A stretch of DNA of 64,000 bases from Paenibacillus hexagrammi (GCF_021513275.1 NZ_CP090978.1:5885001-5949000); one strand, 5' to 3'; shown: positions 40,020 to 50,666, counted from the first letter of the stretch. Notes: generated from the sequence alone by a model not told the origin. Numbers and translations are program-made.

Positions 40020-41162
40020 GTGAAGCCAACCAAACGAAGCTTTATTACTGTAAAGAAAGGGCGAGTATTATGGATTGCAACCGTTTTGTCGCTAACCCTC
40101 GGAAGTCATACATTCGCAGACTCACCGCGCATTGAATCGAACAAAAATCCTGCGTATGCAATAAGCTCCTCTGATTATCACAATGTTGTCACTAGTTCGG
40201 AGGGGAAGGTTTGGTACTGGGGCAATGTAGCTGATCGTGATACGGTGGTTACGCAAGGCGAATATGGACCGGAGTATAAGTTAAAAGAAAGAGACAATAA
40301 ACCGGAAGTAATGAACAACTTGGAAGGAATCGCCGCTGTATCTGCGCAATATGGAAATGGAGACGTCATACTCAAAAAAGACGGAACTGTATGGAGCTGG
40401 GGAAGGAAATTAAATGATATTACAGGGAAATCTGAGTTTCCTGCGCCTCAAAAAATTGAGGGATTAAACCATATTACTAAAATCTCAACCGACTATTTGA
40501 ACGCTGCATTAGATCAAGACGGAACCGTGTGGGTCTGGTTTCCATATCCGTATACTAACAATGTGACCCGAATTGAAAATATTCAGAAAGCTAAAGATAT
40601 TTCCGTTGGGCACGGCAAACTGCATATTTTAAAAAGTGATGGAACTGTATGGGAGTGGTCAGGCTATACGAACGACCGTCAAAATGAGAGCTACCAAGCA
40701 GTACAAATGAAGGAACTCACTCATGTTACTGCACTTTCCTCAGGTCATTCGGATCATTATTTTGTCATAAAGAAAGACGGAACCGTATGGGGCTGGGGAA
40801 ACAACGGCTTCGGCTCCCTCGGCTTAAAGGGGATTGATACTGTCACTAAGCCTTCTCTAATTAAAGACTTGCAGCAGGTTTCCTCCATCACAACCAATGA
40901 TTGGACTACGGTCATAGTGAAGAAAGATGGGACGGCATGGATTCTAGGCGCGAAGATTGAAAGTGAAAGCCCAGTTTGGAATACAACTCCTGAACAAATT
41001 GAAGGGTTACAGAAAGTATCTGCTGTCACTCTAGGATATAATCATGCTCTAGCTGTTACGATGGACGGCAAACTGTTTGCATGGGGGCAAAATCAAGCCG
41101 GACAGCTCGGAGATGCCACCTTTAAGAAAAGCGCTACACCCCTACCTGTCAAACTTCAGTAG
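40020..41162 (+). CDS. Exported RCC1-repeat beta-propeller protein
   Basis: 380 residues from GTG 40020, chosen for AAGGAG 8 bases upstream; the longer frame upstream has no site. A signal peptide (RVLWIATVLSLTLGSHTFA) is followed by seven repeats of the RCC1 type, each with a core like KKDGTVWGWGNNGFGSLGL. This would make a secreted seven-bladed propeller. Bacterial RCC1 proteins usually mediate protein contacts outside the cell; the partner here is unknown. AT-richer than its neighbours and absent from the conserved cell-division block, so possibly a later insertion. Confidence 0.85.
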   Translation: MKPTKRSFITVKKGRVLWIATVLSLTLGSHTFADSPRIESNKNPAYAISSSDYHNVVTSSEGKVWYWGNVADRDTVVTQGEYGPEYKLKERDNKPEVMNNLEGIAAVSAQYGNGDVILKKDGTVWSWGRKLNDITGKSEFPAPQKIEGLNHITKISTDYLNAALDQDGTVWVWFPYPYTNNVTRIENIQKAKDISVGHGKLHILKSDGTVWEWSGYTNDRQNESYQAVQMKELTHVTALSSGHSDHYFVIKKDGTVWGWGNNGFGSLGLKGIDTVTKPSLIKDLQQVSSITTNDWTTVIVKKDGTAWILGAKIESESPVWNTTPEQIEGLQKVSAVTLGYNHALAVTMDGKLFAWGQNQAGQLGDATFKKSATPLPVKLQ

Positions 41163-41242
41163 TATGAATGAAGGGCATGTCTGAGACCATCGGAGTCAAC
41201 AAATATCGTAATAAAATAGACGAGAGCACGATACAAATAGTA

Positions 41243-41273
41243 GTACAGGCTGCGAATTTCTTGCAGCCTGTAC
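41243..41273. other. Perfect 11-base inverted repeat
   Basis: GTACAGGCTGC and GCAGCCTGTAC are separated by 9 bases. No T-run follows, so this is not a normal terminator. It lies 11 bases before the ribosome site of the VanW gene and could be an operator or a leader hairpin. Confidence 0.5.
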
Positions 41274-41299
41274 CTAAGTTGTAAAGGAGACGCTGCTGC

Positions 41300-42762
41300 A
41301 TGTTGTCCAACTCCGTCTACTTAACGCCTGCTCGAAAAATATTACTGCTTGCAGCTATCGTCATCGTCAGTGCTAGCGCTGCAGGTGGCGCGCTTTATAC
41401 CTATGGAAGCGGACAGAAGCTGCCCTCTCACTTTCAGGTTGCCGGCTGGAACGCTGGAGGAATGCCACACGAAGTCTTTGAACAGCAGTTAGAACAGAGA
41501 TGGAGACAGATCTCTTCCCTTCCCGTTCAGCTTCAATCAACAAATCCAGAAATCACAGGAAAAACACTCTCTTTAGAGCAATTGGGCATTGTCCTACACA
41601 GAGAACAAGTTGATCGAGCCCTACAGAGCTTACTTCACGGATCTATGGCCAATCGGATTTCCGCCAGATGGTCGTTGAGTCATGCAGATCTTCCAATGTC
41701 CGCCTCTATCGACACCAACAAACTTCAAGCAGTCATTCAACAATCATGGAAGGAAGTCTACGATCATCAACCTACTGCTGCACGACGAATCGTCAATCCC
41801 GATGATACCATTCAATATGAACCTGACCGCAGTGTTCCTAGAATTGATCTAGTCACTTTGAAAAAACAGCTAGATTCCTTGATTCCACCCGTCACACCTG
41901 GGTACATGGAACAGAAAACACTTCAAATTACCATCCCTCTCTATGAGCAGCCGGCTAGTGTCACGGTTGACTCACTCAAGCAGCAAAAGATTGAACGAAA
42001 AATCGCTCAGTTCACAACATCGTTCCCCCCAGCGGAGAGGGACGGATTCACAATATCAGATCCACTGCCGCAACCATCCACGATCTGCTCTTAGCCCCAG
42101 ATGATGTATTTGACTATAGTAAAATCATTGAGCAAACGGAAGCTCACTTCGGCTATAAAGAAGCTCCTGTCATTCTAAACGGAAAACTGGTGCCGGGCAT
42201 TGGCGGAGGGATTTGCCAAGTGTCCTCTACGCTGTACAATGCCGTGCTGCGAAGCGGTCTTGAGATTGTCGAAAGGCGCAATCACTCGCTGCCCGTCAGC
42301 TACGTGCCGCTAGGCCAGGATGCGACTTTTGCAAGTGGGTATATTAATTTCAAGTTTCGGAACAACACGGACTCCTATCTGCTGATACGCACGGTCACGA
42401 CAGGCCAGAATGTGACGGTCAAGTTGTTTGGCCATATGTCCTCCTCCCTGACTTATGAGATCGAATCCAAAATCATAGCGACGATATCGCCACCGGTCAA
42501 ATACGTTCATAATCCGTCCTTGCGCCGCGGTACAACCAGACCGATCAGCACAGGAAAGGCGGGTTATGTCGTAGAGACCTATCGGTACAAAAAGCAAGAC
42601 GGTGTAGTTGTGGGTAAGGAGCTGATCTCCAAGGATCGGTACTCTCCGGTCCCCACTCTTGTCGCCGCCAATACGGGCGATATCAAGCCCGATGAAGGAA
42701 AGCCCGCTGAGCCGGGCAGCCCGCTCCTGGAGGACGGCGTCAAAGGGCCTACTTTTCGATAG
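41300..42762 (+). CDS. VanW-family exported protein (frame-broken)
   Basis: About 487 residues after correction. A membrane anchor (ILLLAAIVIVSASAAGGALY) is followed by a PG_binding_4-like region (SMANRISARWSLSHADLPMSASIDT) and a VanW domain with LVPGIGGGICQVSSTLYNAVLRSGLEIVER. Near 42030 a run of six C bases shifts the frame. One extra C restores TTSFPPSGEGRIHNIRSTAA and the VanW block that follows. VanW-like proteins are cell-wall-associated and linked to vancomycin operons only by name; the activity is unknown. AAGGAGACG lies upstream of the ATG. Confidence 0.85.
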
Positions 42763-42787
42763 CAAGCGGGTTCCAAAAGATTATGAC

Positions 42788-42823
42788 AGGTCATATGACT
42801 CTAGATACTAGGTCACTATGACT
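42788..42823 (+). promoter_or_regulatory. Candidate operator: repeated GTCA/TGAC palindromes
   Basis: AGGTCATATGACT (with a perfect GTCATATGAC palindrome) and AGGTCACTATGACT (GTCA-N3-TGAC) are direct repeats 22 bases apart. A TGAC-N2-GTCA precedes them. They lie about 50 bases upstream of the DUF1700 gene, where a transcription factor would act. Confidence 0.45.
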
Positions 42824-42873
42824 TTTTCTTTTATTCTAGGAGTATCAAGGAATGCTGAAGGAGGAATCGCACC

Positions 42874-43647
42874 ATGAGTAAAGCGGATTACTTCAAGGAA
42901 CTGAACCACCGATTACGCGGTCTCCCCGAGAAGGAACGCCAAAATATATTGTCTGTCTATGAAGAACTATTTCAAAAAGCAATAGAAAACGGTAAGCATG
43001 AGGATGATGTTGCCGAGTCGCTTGGTTATCCTCGCATTCCTAGCTGGAATGCACAAAACCAAGTTCAGAACCCAGCGTCCTCCCACGAGCAAGCGGATGC
43101 TGAAGCTCGAATACGACAGCAGTCTGCTGAGAATGCAAAAAATCCGGCTCCCGAAGCGTTCAAGCAAACGTACTCCAAAGCCGAGATTCCCTATTCCTAT
43201 GAACCTATTCCAAGCCAATATGCAGGAGGCTCACAAGGCCCGCAAACGGCCCCGCCGCCACCACCGCATTCCGTACCGACCTACACGCATATACCGCCTT
43301 ATCCACATGCAGTCAAAGCAGAAACAGGTATCAAGGCGATTATCGTCAGTATTGCACTTGGATTTTTTAATCTGATCTTTGTCGTCGGGCCATGGTTCGG
43401 TTTGTTCGGAACATTAATCGGCTTATTTGCAGCCGGATTTGCTTTGCTGGTAGCACCCGTAATCGGTGTAGTCGCCACGCTTTGGGGCAGTTCGGGAGAA
43501 GACATGAGGCTCATCGTGTTCGCTATGCTAGCGTGCTTTGGTCTGGGGCTCATTCTGACTTCCGCTTCTACCTGGTTGTTCCATTGGTTTTTCAAACTCA
43601 CCGGATCCTACATTCGATTCAACGCGAAACTAATCAAGGGGGCTTAA
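42874..43647 (+). CDS. DUF1700 family membrane protein
   Basis: 257 residues. The N-terminal helical domain is typical of DUF1700 (MSKADYFKELNHRLRGLPEKERQNILSVYEELFQKAIENGKHEDDVAESLGYP). Then come a Gln/Ala/Pro-rich linker (PPPPPHSVPTY) and four C-terminal membrane segments starting at AIIVSIALGFFNLIFVVGPW. Usually a PadR regulator is encoded just upstream and a DUF4097 protein downstream. The DUF4097 gene is here but no PadR gene is. The ribosome site is GGAGGA. Probably an envelope-stress module. Confidence 0.9.
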   Translation: MSKADYFKELNHRLRGLPEKERQNILSVYEELFQKAIENGKHEDDVAESLGYPRIPSWNAQNQVQNPASSHEQADAEARIRQQSAENAKNPAPEAFKQTYSKAEIPYSYEPIPSQYAGGSQGPQTAPPPPPHSVPTYTHIPPYPHAVKAETGIKAIIVSIALGFFNLIFVVGPWFGLFGTLIGLFAAGFALLVAPVIGVVATLWGSSGEDMRLIVFAMLACFGLGLILTSASTWLFHWFFKLTGSYIRFNAKLIKGA

Positions 43648-43650
43648 TCC

Positions 43651-44538
43651 ATGAAAAAAAGCTATAAATTTTGGATGGTGCTTGGCTTTCTGTGTCTCGC
43701 TGTAGGTTTGGTAGGAACCGCCATCTCATTCAAAGAGACGGATTTTGACTCCGGTATTACACAAATTGATGTGGAAAAAAGTATGGATGCCGCCCAGATT
43801 GAGAATCTGTCCATCAGCACCGACTTTATCGGCATGACCTTCATTCCGTCTGACGGCAAGGACATCACGGTTCATCTTGTCGGCACAGTGAGTAAAACGT
43901 TAGCTAAGGATTGCACGATTGACGCGGTAACCGAAGGTTCCGACACCTGGACCGTCAACGTCTGTAATAACCCGCGCAATAATTTTCAATTCGGCTTTGA
44001 CCTGAATGAACTCAAGAACTTGATCGCCCATCACGATACTAGACTCCGCACAGAAGTCACGCTGCCGAACAAACTGTACAAATCCATAAGCGTCTCATCC
44101 GATGTCGGGTCCCTACAGCTGAAGGATATCAAATCCGAATCTTTGCACGCCGTAACGGATACGGGCAGCATCGCGCTCGACCGCTTTGAAGGCTCTAAGC
44201 TTCACCTGGAAAGTGATACAGGACGAATTACAGTCGGTGATGCGCAAGGCAACGTCACCATCAAGACAGATACAGGCAGTATCCAGGCCAAGCTCAGAGA
44301 GCTGGGGGAACAAGTCGAAATGGATGCCGATACCGGCTCCATTGACCTTCAGCTGACTGCGAAGCCTACATCAGCCTTCTTCGATCTATCCTCCGATGTC
44401 GGCAGGGTTAATCTGGATGTGCCAGGAGCCACCGCTAACCGAGACGGCCGTAATGCCCTGACTGGCACCATCGGAGACGGACACAGCAAAGTGCGTTTGC
44501 GGACGGATACGGGATCGATTACGGTGATGGGGAAATAG
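43651..44538 (+). CDS. DUF4097 family beta-repeat protein (LiaG-like)
   Basis: 295 residues. One N-terminal membrane helix (FWMVLGFLCLAVGLVGTAI) precedes an extracytoplasmic beta-helix built of DUF4097 repeats. The recurrent TDTGSIAL, SDTGRITV, TDTGSIQA, ADTGSIDL and TDTGSITV cores are easy to see. Proteins of this type accompany LiaFSR and PadR systems that sense cell-wall stress; no enzyme activity is known. It begins 3 bases after the DUF1700 stop and ends in a bidirectional terminator. Confidence 0.9.
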   Translation: MKKSYKFWMVLGFLCLAVGLVGTAISFKETDFDSGITQIDVEKSMDAAQIENLSISTDFIGMTFIPSDGKDITVHLVGTVSKTLAKDCTIDAVTEGSDTWTVNVCNNPRNNFQFGFDLNELKNLIAHHDTRLRTEVTLPNKLYKSISVSSDVGSLQLKDIKSESLHAVTDTGSIALDRFEGSKLHLESDTGRITVGDAQGNVTIKTDTGSIQAKLRELGEQVEMDADTGSIDLQLTAKPTSAFFDLSSDVGRVNLDVPGATANRDGRNALTGTIGDGHSKVRLRTDTGSITVMGK

Positions 44539-44554
44539 TATTTGAACAAATGAA

Positions 44555-44590
44555 AACCTCCGGACCGCTGCATTCAGCGGGTCGGAGGTT
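44555..44590. terminator. Bidirectional terminator between DUF4097 and argH
   Basis: AACCTCCGGACCGCTG and CAGCGGGTCGGAGGTT pair (one mismatch) around a 4-base loop. GATGTTATTTTT follows on the plus strand and TTCATTTG on the minus. It ends both convergent transcripts. Confidence 0.85.
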
Positions 44591-44605
44591 GATGTTATTT
44601 TTCAC

Positions 44606-46020
44606 TTATTTGCTCTTTGCCAAATAGGTCTGGAACCAGTCGTCGGCCTGCTTCAGCACTTCTTCTGCCCGCTCGATGGCCGCGGACACTTGGTTGCTTG
44701 CGGTTCCGCCGTAGACGTTACGCGCATTGACGACCTGTTCAGGCTGCAGGACTTGATAGATGTCCGCTTCGAACAGGCTGGAGAAGCCCTTGAACTCTTC
44801 GATACTCATATCGAGGAGGTATTTCTTATTTTGAATGCAGTACAGGACTGTCTTGCCGATGACTTCGTGCGCCTGACGGAACGGCAGACCCTTGTTCACC
44901 AAGTAATCTGCGATGTCCGTTGCGTTCGAGAAGTCCTGGTTGACTGCTTGCTTCATGCGGTCTTTGTTCACCTTCATCGTTGAAACCATAGGGGCAAACA
45001 ATTGCAGCGCCCCTGCAGGGTACGAACCGTATCGAACATGCCTTCCTTGTCTTCCTGCATGTCCTTGTTGTAGGCTAGCGGCAGCGACTTCAGTACGGTC
45101 AGCAGACCGAACAAGTTGCCATAGACGCGGCCCGTCTTACCGCGGACGAGCTCAGCAACGTCCGGGTTCTTCTTCTGCGGCATGATCGAGCTGCCGGTGC
45201 AGAAGGCGTCATCGAGTTCAACGAAGGCGAACTCCGTGCTGGACCAGAGCACCATTTCCTCGCAGAAGCGAGAAAGGTGCATCATGATCATCGACGCGTT
45301 CGAGAGGAACTCCAGGATGAAGTCGCGGTCGCTGACCGCATCCAGACTGTTCTCGTACACGCGGTCGAAGCCAAGCTCCGACGCCACAAAATGGCGGTCG
45401 ATCGCAAACGTAGTGCCGGCGAGCGCTCCAGCGCCGAGCGGCAGAATGTTGATGCGCTTGTAGCTGTCCTGCAAGCGCTCCAGGTCGCGCTGGAACATGC
45501 TGACGTACGCCATCATGTGATGCGCAAACAGAATCGGCTGCGCACGCTGTAGATGCGTATATCCCGGAACAATCGTATCCAGATTGTTCTTGGCTTGATC
45601 AAGCAGCGCTTCCTGCAGCTTGATGAGCAGCCCGACGAACTCTACCACGCGCTTGCGCAGGTAGAGATGCATGTCCGTCGCAACCTGGTCGTTACGGCTG
45701 CGGCCGGTGTGCAGCTTGCCGCCGACCGGACCGATCAGGTCGATCAGCGTTTTTTCGATATTCATGTGAATATCTTCGTTCTGAACGGTATATTCCAACT
45801 CGCCGCGGCGGATCATGCCCTGTACAGCGTGCAGGCCGTCTTTGATCTTCTCCACATCGTCAGCCGGCAGAATGCCGCATTTGCCAAGCATCGAGACATG
45901 GGCCAAGCTACCTTGGATGTCTTCCTCAGCCAGCTCTTTGTCGAACATAATCGACGCTGTATATTCTTCGACCAGTTGGTCGGTTTGCTTCGTAAATCGT
46001 CCACCCCAAAGCTTAGACAC
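44606..46020 (-). CDS. argH: Argininosuccinate lyase ArgH (frame-broken)
   Basis: About 471 residues after correction. It cleaves argininosuccinate to arginine and fumarate, the last step of the pathway. It begins [24 protein letters not shown], with the lyase signature [12 protein letters not shown] and the substrate block [18 protein letters not shown]. Near 45020 a run of four G bases breaks the frame. A fifth G gives [20 protein letters not shown] and an unbroken C-terminal domain, so this is probably a sequencing deletion. Last gene of the arg operon. ATG 46020 follows GAGAGGAG. Confidence 0.93.
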
Positions 46021-46129
46021 GATTCATTCTCCTCTCGTCATTAGAGCGGCACGGCGGCGGACAAGCCGCCGATACAGCCCAAAGGCTTTCCTCGGAGGGA
46101 AAGCCCGCGCATTTGCTATGTTGATCTGC

Positions 46130-47368
46130 TTATTGGTTCGCCTTCTGCTGCACACCGGAAGAAACCTTCAGGCGCAGCGCGTTCAGGCGGATAAAGCCCG
46201 TAGCGTCACCTTGATCGTACGCTTTGGAAGGATCGGCTTCCATTGTCGCGATATCCGGGTTGTACAAGCTGACAGGGCTCTTCACGCCGGCAGCCATGAT
46301 ATTGCCTTTGTACAGCTTCAAACGAACCGTACCCGTTACGTTCTTTTGGCTTTCTTCTACTAGCGCTTGGATTGCCAGACGCTCTGGGGCAAACCAGAAA
46401 CCGTTGTAAACGAGCGTAGCGTATTTGGAAATCAAGGAATCGCGAAGGTGCATCACATCACGGTCCATCGTCAGCGATTCCATTTTGCGGTGAGCGGTGA
46501 ACAGGATCGTACCACCCGGAGTTTCATATACACCGCGGCTCTTCATGCCGACGAAGCGGTTTTCCACCATATCCACGCGGCCGATACCGTGCTTACCGCC
46601 AAGCTCATTCAGGGCTTCCATGACTTGAAGTGGGCTCATTTTCGCGCCGTTCAGACCTACGCAGTCACCTTTTTCAAAATCAAGTTCTACGTATTCCGCT
46701 TGATCGGGAGCATCCTCAGGGGAAACGCTCAGTACGTACATATCTTTATTGGACTCAGCCGCGGAGTCAAACCAAGGATCCTCCAGCATGCCGCTCTCAA
46801 AGCTGATATGCAGCAGGTTGCGGTCCATCGAATAAGGCTTGGCAGCCGAAGCTTGAACCGGAATACCATGCTTCTCCGCGTAAGCGATCATTTCAGCACG
46901 TCCCGGGAACTGCTCGCGGAACTCTTCGAGACGCCAAGGAGCGATTACACCAATTTCCGGAGCAAGCGCTGCTGCCGTCAATTCGAAACGGACTTGGTCG
47001 TTGCCTTTGCCTGTCGCCCCGTGAGCGATAGCCGTTGCGCCTTCTGCGCGGGCAATATCAACCATGCGCTTCGCAATCAGAGGACGCGCGATACTTGTAC
47101 CTAGCAGGTACTGTCCTTCGTACAGAGCGCCCGCTTGGAACATCGGGTAAATAAAATCCTTAGCGAATTCATCGCGCAGGTCGTCGATATAGATTTTGGA
47201 TGCGCCGGTTTGCAGCGCTTTTTCTTCAAGGCCGTCCAGCTCTTCCTTTTGTCCAATATCCGCTGTGAACGCGATAATTTCCGCATCGTAGGTTTCTTTT
47301 AACCATTTCAAAATTACTGATGTGTCCAGCCCGCCGGAATAGGCTAACACGATTTTTTCCTTTGCCAT
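46130..47368 (-). CDS. argG: Argininosuccinate synthase
   Basis: 412 residues. It joins citrulline and aspartate with ATP. The PP-loop is [10 protein letters not shown] at the N-terminus, and the family blocks [16 protein letters not shown] and [18 protein letters not shown] are present. It ends 109 bases before argH; that gap contains two GC-rich hairpins (GGCTTTCC/GGAAAGCC and CGGCGG/CCGCCG on the minus strand), possibly tuning argH expression. AGAGATGG precedes the ATG. Confidence 0.96.
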   Translation of the reverse strand: MAKEKIVLAYSGGLDTSVILKWLKETYDAEIIAFTADIGQKEELDGLEEKALQTGASKIYIDDLRDEFAKDFIYPMFQAGALYEGQYLLGTSIARPLIAKRMVDIARAEGATAIAHGATGKGNDQVRFELTAAALAPEIGVIAPWRLEEFREQFPGRAEMIAYAEKHGIPVQASAAKPYSMDRNLLHISFESGMLEDPWFDSAAESNKDMYVLSVSPEDAPDQAEYVELDFEKGDCVGLNGAKMSPLQVMEALNELGGKHGIGRVDMVENRFVGMKSRGVYETPGGTILFTAHRKMESLTMDRDVMHLRDSLISKYATLVYNGFWFAPERLAIQALVEESQKNVTGTVRLKLYKGNIMAAGVKSPVSLYNPDIATMEADPSKAYDQGDATGFIRLNALRLKVSSGVQQKANQ

Positions 47369-47434
47369 GAATCCATCTCTCCGTTTCCCTTGTATAAACT
47401 ATATCCTCACTTCACACATCTGCATGAAGGTGGT

Positions 47435-48391
47435 TTACATCAATGCCGCCATAATTGCTTTTTGAGCATGAAGACGGTTCTCCGCCTGATCAAAAATAAT
47501 CGAATGCTCGCCGTCGATGACGCCTTCGCTCACTTCTTCACCGCGATGCGCCGGCAGGCAGTGCATAAACAGGTAGTCGGATTTCGCGTACTTCACCAGA
47601 TCCTCGTTCACCTGATAGTTTTTGAATGCCGTTTCCCGCTCCTGCTGCTCAGCTTCAAAGCCCATGCTCGCCCATACATCCGTGTACACGATGTCGGCTT
47701 TTTCGATCGCTTCACGCGGATCATGCGTCACCAGTACGCTTCCGCCGGTTTGTGCCGCATTGTCCTTCGCAGCCGCTGTGGATTTGGCATCCGGCTCGTA
47801 GCCCTCTGGAGTTGCAACCGCAAAATCCATGCCCAGTTTAGCAGCGCCCATCATGAGGGAATGCACCATGTTGTTGCCGTCGCCGATGTAGGCCATTTTC
47901 AGACCGCGCAGCTTGCCCTTGTGCTCCAGGATCGTTTGGCAATCCGCCATGACCTGGCAAGGATGCGCGTAGTCCGTCAGTCCATTGATCACGGGAACTG
48001 TCGCCCCTCTGGCCAGATCAATAACCTTGCGGTGCTCATACGTGCGGATCATGATGCCGTCCAGATAGCGGGACAACGTCTGCGCCGTATCCCAAACCGT
48101 CTCGCCACGCCCAAGCTGCAGATCATTTCTGCTTAGAAACAGCGCCTGGCCGCCCAGTTGATACATGCCCACTTCAAAAGAAACCCGAGTACGTGTGGAG
48201 GATTTCTCAAAAACCATGCCTAGCGTCTTGCCGGCTAACAGATTATGAGGCTCTCCTGCCTTCTGCTTGCGCTTAAGATCAATTGCCAAATCGATCAAAT
48301 ATTGAATTTCTTCGGGTGTATAATCAATAAGTGCAAGAAAATCGCGCCCTTTCAGCTGGGCAGCCAACTCTTCCTTTAACGTACTGTTCAT
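47435..48391 (-). CDS. argF: Ornithine carbamoyltransferase
   Basis: 318 residues. It makes citrulline from ornithine and carbamoyl phosphate. The carbamoyl-phosphate site KSSTRTRVSFE, the HPCQVMADCQT block and the ornithine site FMHCLPAHRGEE are intact. Located between argD and argG. No carAB genes for carbamoyl phosphate are in the window. Confidence 0.96.
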   Translation of the reverse strand: MNSTLKEELAAQLKGRDFLALIDYTPEEIQYLIDLAIDLKRKQKAGEPHNLLAGKTLGMVFEKSSTRTRVSFEVGMYQLGGQALFLSRNDLQLGRGETVWDTAQTLSRYLDGIMIRTYEHRKVIDLARGATVPVINGLTDYAHPCQVMADCQTILEHKGKLRGLKMAYIGDGNNMVHSLMMGAAKLGMDFAVATPEGYEPDAKSTAAAKDNAAQTGGSVLVTHDPREAIEKADIVYTDVWASMGFEAEQQERETAFKNYQVNEDLVKYAKSDYLFMHCLPAHRGEEVSEGVIDGEHSIIFDQAENRLHAQKAIMAALM

Positions 48392-48424
48392 ATCATCCTA
48401 CCTTTCTGCTTCAAATAAACTCGT

Positions 48425-49618
48425 TTATTGAACGGCCGCAGCCGCTTTCTCCGCCAATACTTCGCAAATGACATCAATACCCCGGTCCAGGTCTTCCTGC
48501 GGAATCGTCAAGCTAGGCACCAATCGGATGACATTCGCTCCGGCCGGAATAACCAGCACGCCGCGCTTATGAATTTCGCTGATGATCTCTCCAGCGGGCT
48601 GTGTGCACTCGATTCCAATGAGAAGACCTAAACCTCTAATCTTAGAAATTAGCGGGTTCGCTTGAAGTCGTTCTTGCAGCTTGTTAACCGTATAGGTACC
48701 AAGTTCCGCCGCACGTTCCGGGAGCTTATTCTCCAGAATGGTCTCAATAGAAGCAATACCAGCCGCTGTTGCAATCGGAGTTCCGCCAAACGTGGAACCA
48801 TGGCTTCCTGCGTTGAACGCTTCTGCAAGCTTACCCTTACCCAGCATAGCGCCGATTGGGAAGCCCGCTCCAAGCCCTTTGGCCAGGGTGAATATATCCG
48901 GTTCGATACCGTAGTGCTCGTAAGCGAACAGCTTGCCCGTGCGCCCAACTCCCGTCTGAATCTCATCCGCGATCAGAAGCAGACCGCGCTCCTCACAGAG
49001 TTCAGCCAGCTGTTTGATGAATGCCGGGTCAGCCGGGAGCACGCCGCCTTCCCCTTGAACCATCTCGATCATGATGGCGCAGGTCTTATCGCTAACCAGG
49101 CCGCGAACCGCCTCGATATCGTTGTAAGGCGCGTACACGAATCCTTCCGGCAGCGGCAGGAAGCCTTCTTTCACCTTATCCTGACCTGTAGCAGTCAAAG
49201 TAGCCAATGTACGGCCATGGAAGGACATGTTGAACGTAATGATCTCATATTTGCCGTTCTGCAGGACCTTTTGCGCGTAACGTCGAGCCAGCTTGATCGC
49301 CGCCTCATTGGCTTCCGCACCCGTAGAGCAGAAGAATACCTTATCCGCACAGCTATTTTCCGTTAACAGCTGCGCCAGCTTCTCCTGGTTCGGAATGTGG
49401 AACAAATTGCTGACGTGCCATAACTGATCGAGCTGCTCGACCAGCTTCTCTTTCACCGCTTGCGGAGCGTGTCCGAGGTTCGTTACCGCGATTCCGCTCA
49501 TCAAATCGATATATTCTTTTCCCGTATCATCCCATACACGGCTGCCTTCCCCTTTTACCAGCGTAATCGGATATCTCGCATAGGTAGGAAAAAGCGCGCT
49601 ATTACCAGCTGCAGTCAT
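48425..49618 (-). CDS. argD: Acetylornithine aminotransferase
   Basis: 397 residues, a class III PLP aminotransferase. It converts acetylglutamate semialdehyde to acetylornithine. CSTGAEANEAAIKLAR, LLIADEIQTGVGRTG and the PLP lysine block FTLAKGLGAGFPIGAMLG are visible. It lies 33 bases before argF. It could also serve lysine synthesis (DapC role), as in other bacteria. Confidence 0.95.
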   Translation of the reverse strand: MTAAGNSALFPTYARYPITLVKGEGSRVWDDTGKEYIDLMSGIAVTNLGHAPQAVKEKLVEQLDQLWHVSNLFHIPNQEKLAQLLTENSCADKVFFCSTGAEANEAAIKLARRYAQKVLQNGKYEIITFNMSFHGRTLATLTATGQDKVKEGFLPLPEGFVYAPYNDIEAVRGLVSDKTCAIMIEMVQGEGGVLPADPAFIKQLAELCEERGLLLIADEIQTGVGRTGKLFAYEHYGIEPDIFTLAKGLGAGFPIGAMLGKGKLAEAFNAGSHGSTFGGTPIATAAGIASIETILENKLPERAAELGTYTVNKLQERLQANPLISKIRGLGLLIGIECTQPAGEIISEIHKRGVLVIPAGANVIRLVPSLTIPQEDLDRGIDVICEVLAEKAAAAVQ

Positions 49619-49686
49619 TGAAAACCCTCCCGGAAGCCATGACGAATGGCTTTATCAATCAATCGATTCTGTGAATAAATAGCTTC

Positions 49687-50469
49687 TTATCTCACGATCC
49701 GTGTGCCGATGCCGCCTTCTTTTAACACTTTGCTCAAAACGTTCGGCTCGGAGCCGTTGACGATGACAACTTCCTTAACTCGACCTTGTATACATGCAAT
49801 GGCAGCACGCACCTTCGGAATCATGCCTCCATAAATGACGCCGCTTTGGATCATCGCTTCAATTTCAGCAACCGTTACCACAGGAAGCACCTGCTTCTCA
49901 CCATTCATGATGCCCGGCACGTCGGTTACCACGATCATTTGTTCCACGCCCAGGTGCGAGGCAACCGCTCCCGCCGCCGTATCTGCGTTAATGTTATAAC
50001 GTTGTCCACCGTCTGCACCCAAGCCAACTGGAGCAATGACCGGAATGTATCCCATTTGGACAACATCCTGAATCAGCTCTGCGTTGACTTTCGTTACATC
50101 GCCAACCAGTCCGACTTCGTTTGCGTTACTGACGGGAACAGCTTCAATCAATTGACCGTCCACCCCGGACAGACCTAACGCCGACGCGCCTGCCAGCTGA
50201 ATACGCCGTACAATTTCCTTGTTGATTTTGCCGGAGAGCACCATCTCCACAACATCCAGTACGTCTTCCGTTGTCCGGCGCAGTCCGTTCACAAATTCTG
50301 TCTCAATCCCAAGCTTGGACAGCGTATCGGAAATTGCGGGTCCGCCACCGTGGACGATGACCGTCACGATTCCTTCTTCCTGAAGCTGACGCATATCGGC
50401 AAAAAAGCTTTCTGGCAGAGCCGCCAGCGTGCTTCCGCCGCATTTCATGACAAAGCAATTGTTTTTCAC
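49687..50469 (-). CDS. argB: Acetylglutamate kinase
   Basis: 260 residues, amino-acid kinase family. It phosphorylates N-acetylglutamate and is a normal arginine feedback point. The N-terminal MKCGGSTL with the catalytic lysine, VIVHGGGPAIS and NINADTAAGAVA are typical. The length and the missing N-terminal helix fit the arginine-insensitive (cyclic pathway) or Bacillus type, but sensitivity cannot be told for certain. The 197-base gap to argJ is unusually long for this operon. Confidence 0.95.
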   Translation of the reverse strand: MKNNCFVMKCGGSTLAALPESFFADMRQLQEEGIVTVIVHGGGPAISDTLSKLGIETEFVNGLRRTTEDVLDVVEMVLSGKINKEIVRRIQLAGASALGLSGVDGQLIEAVPVSNANEVGLVGDVTKVNAELIQDVVQMGYIPVIAPVGLGADGGQRYNINADTAAGAVASHLGVEQMIVVTDVPGIMNGEKQVLPVVTVAEIEAMIQSGVIYGGMIPKVRAAIACIQGRVKEVVIVNGSEPNVLSKVLKEGGIGTRIVR

Positions 50470-50666
50470 TGCCGCTTCCCCTTTACAAATCTATATCAAC
50501 CTGTATGTTAACCGTGAACTCTTCAATAGCCGCTGCAGCTCACAGCTCGCTGATTGGCTCGCCCAGCCAGAAATACGATTCCCCTACTCCTAATATGGCA
50601 TAGGCCTCACATCATTGCCGCTTGAAGCTGGCTGCTATTTCAATAGATTTCGCCAGTGAGCTGCCT

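Noticed and set aside
41243-41273. Terminator of the RCC1 gene
   Set aside because: The 11-bp stem is strong but no T-run follows on either strand; listed as an inverted repeat.
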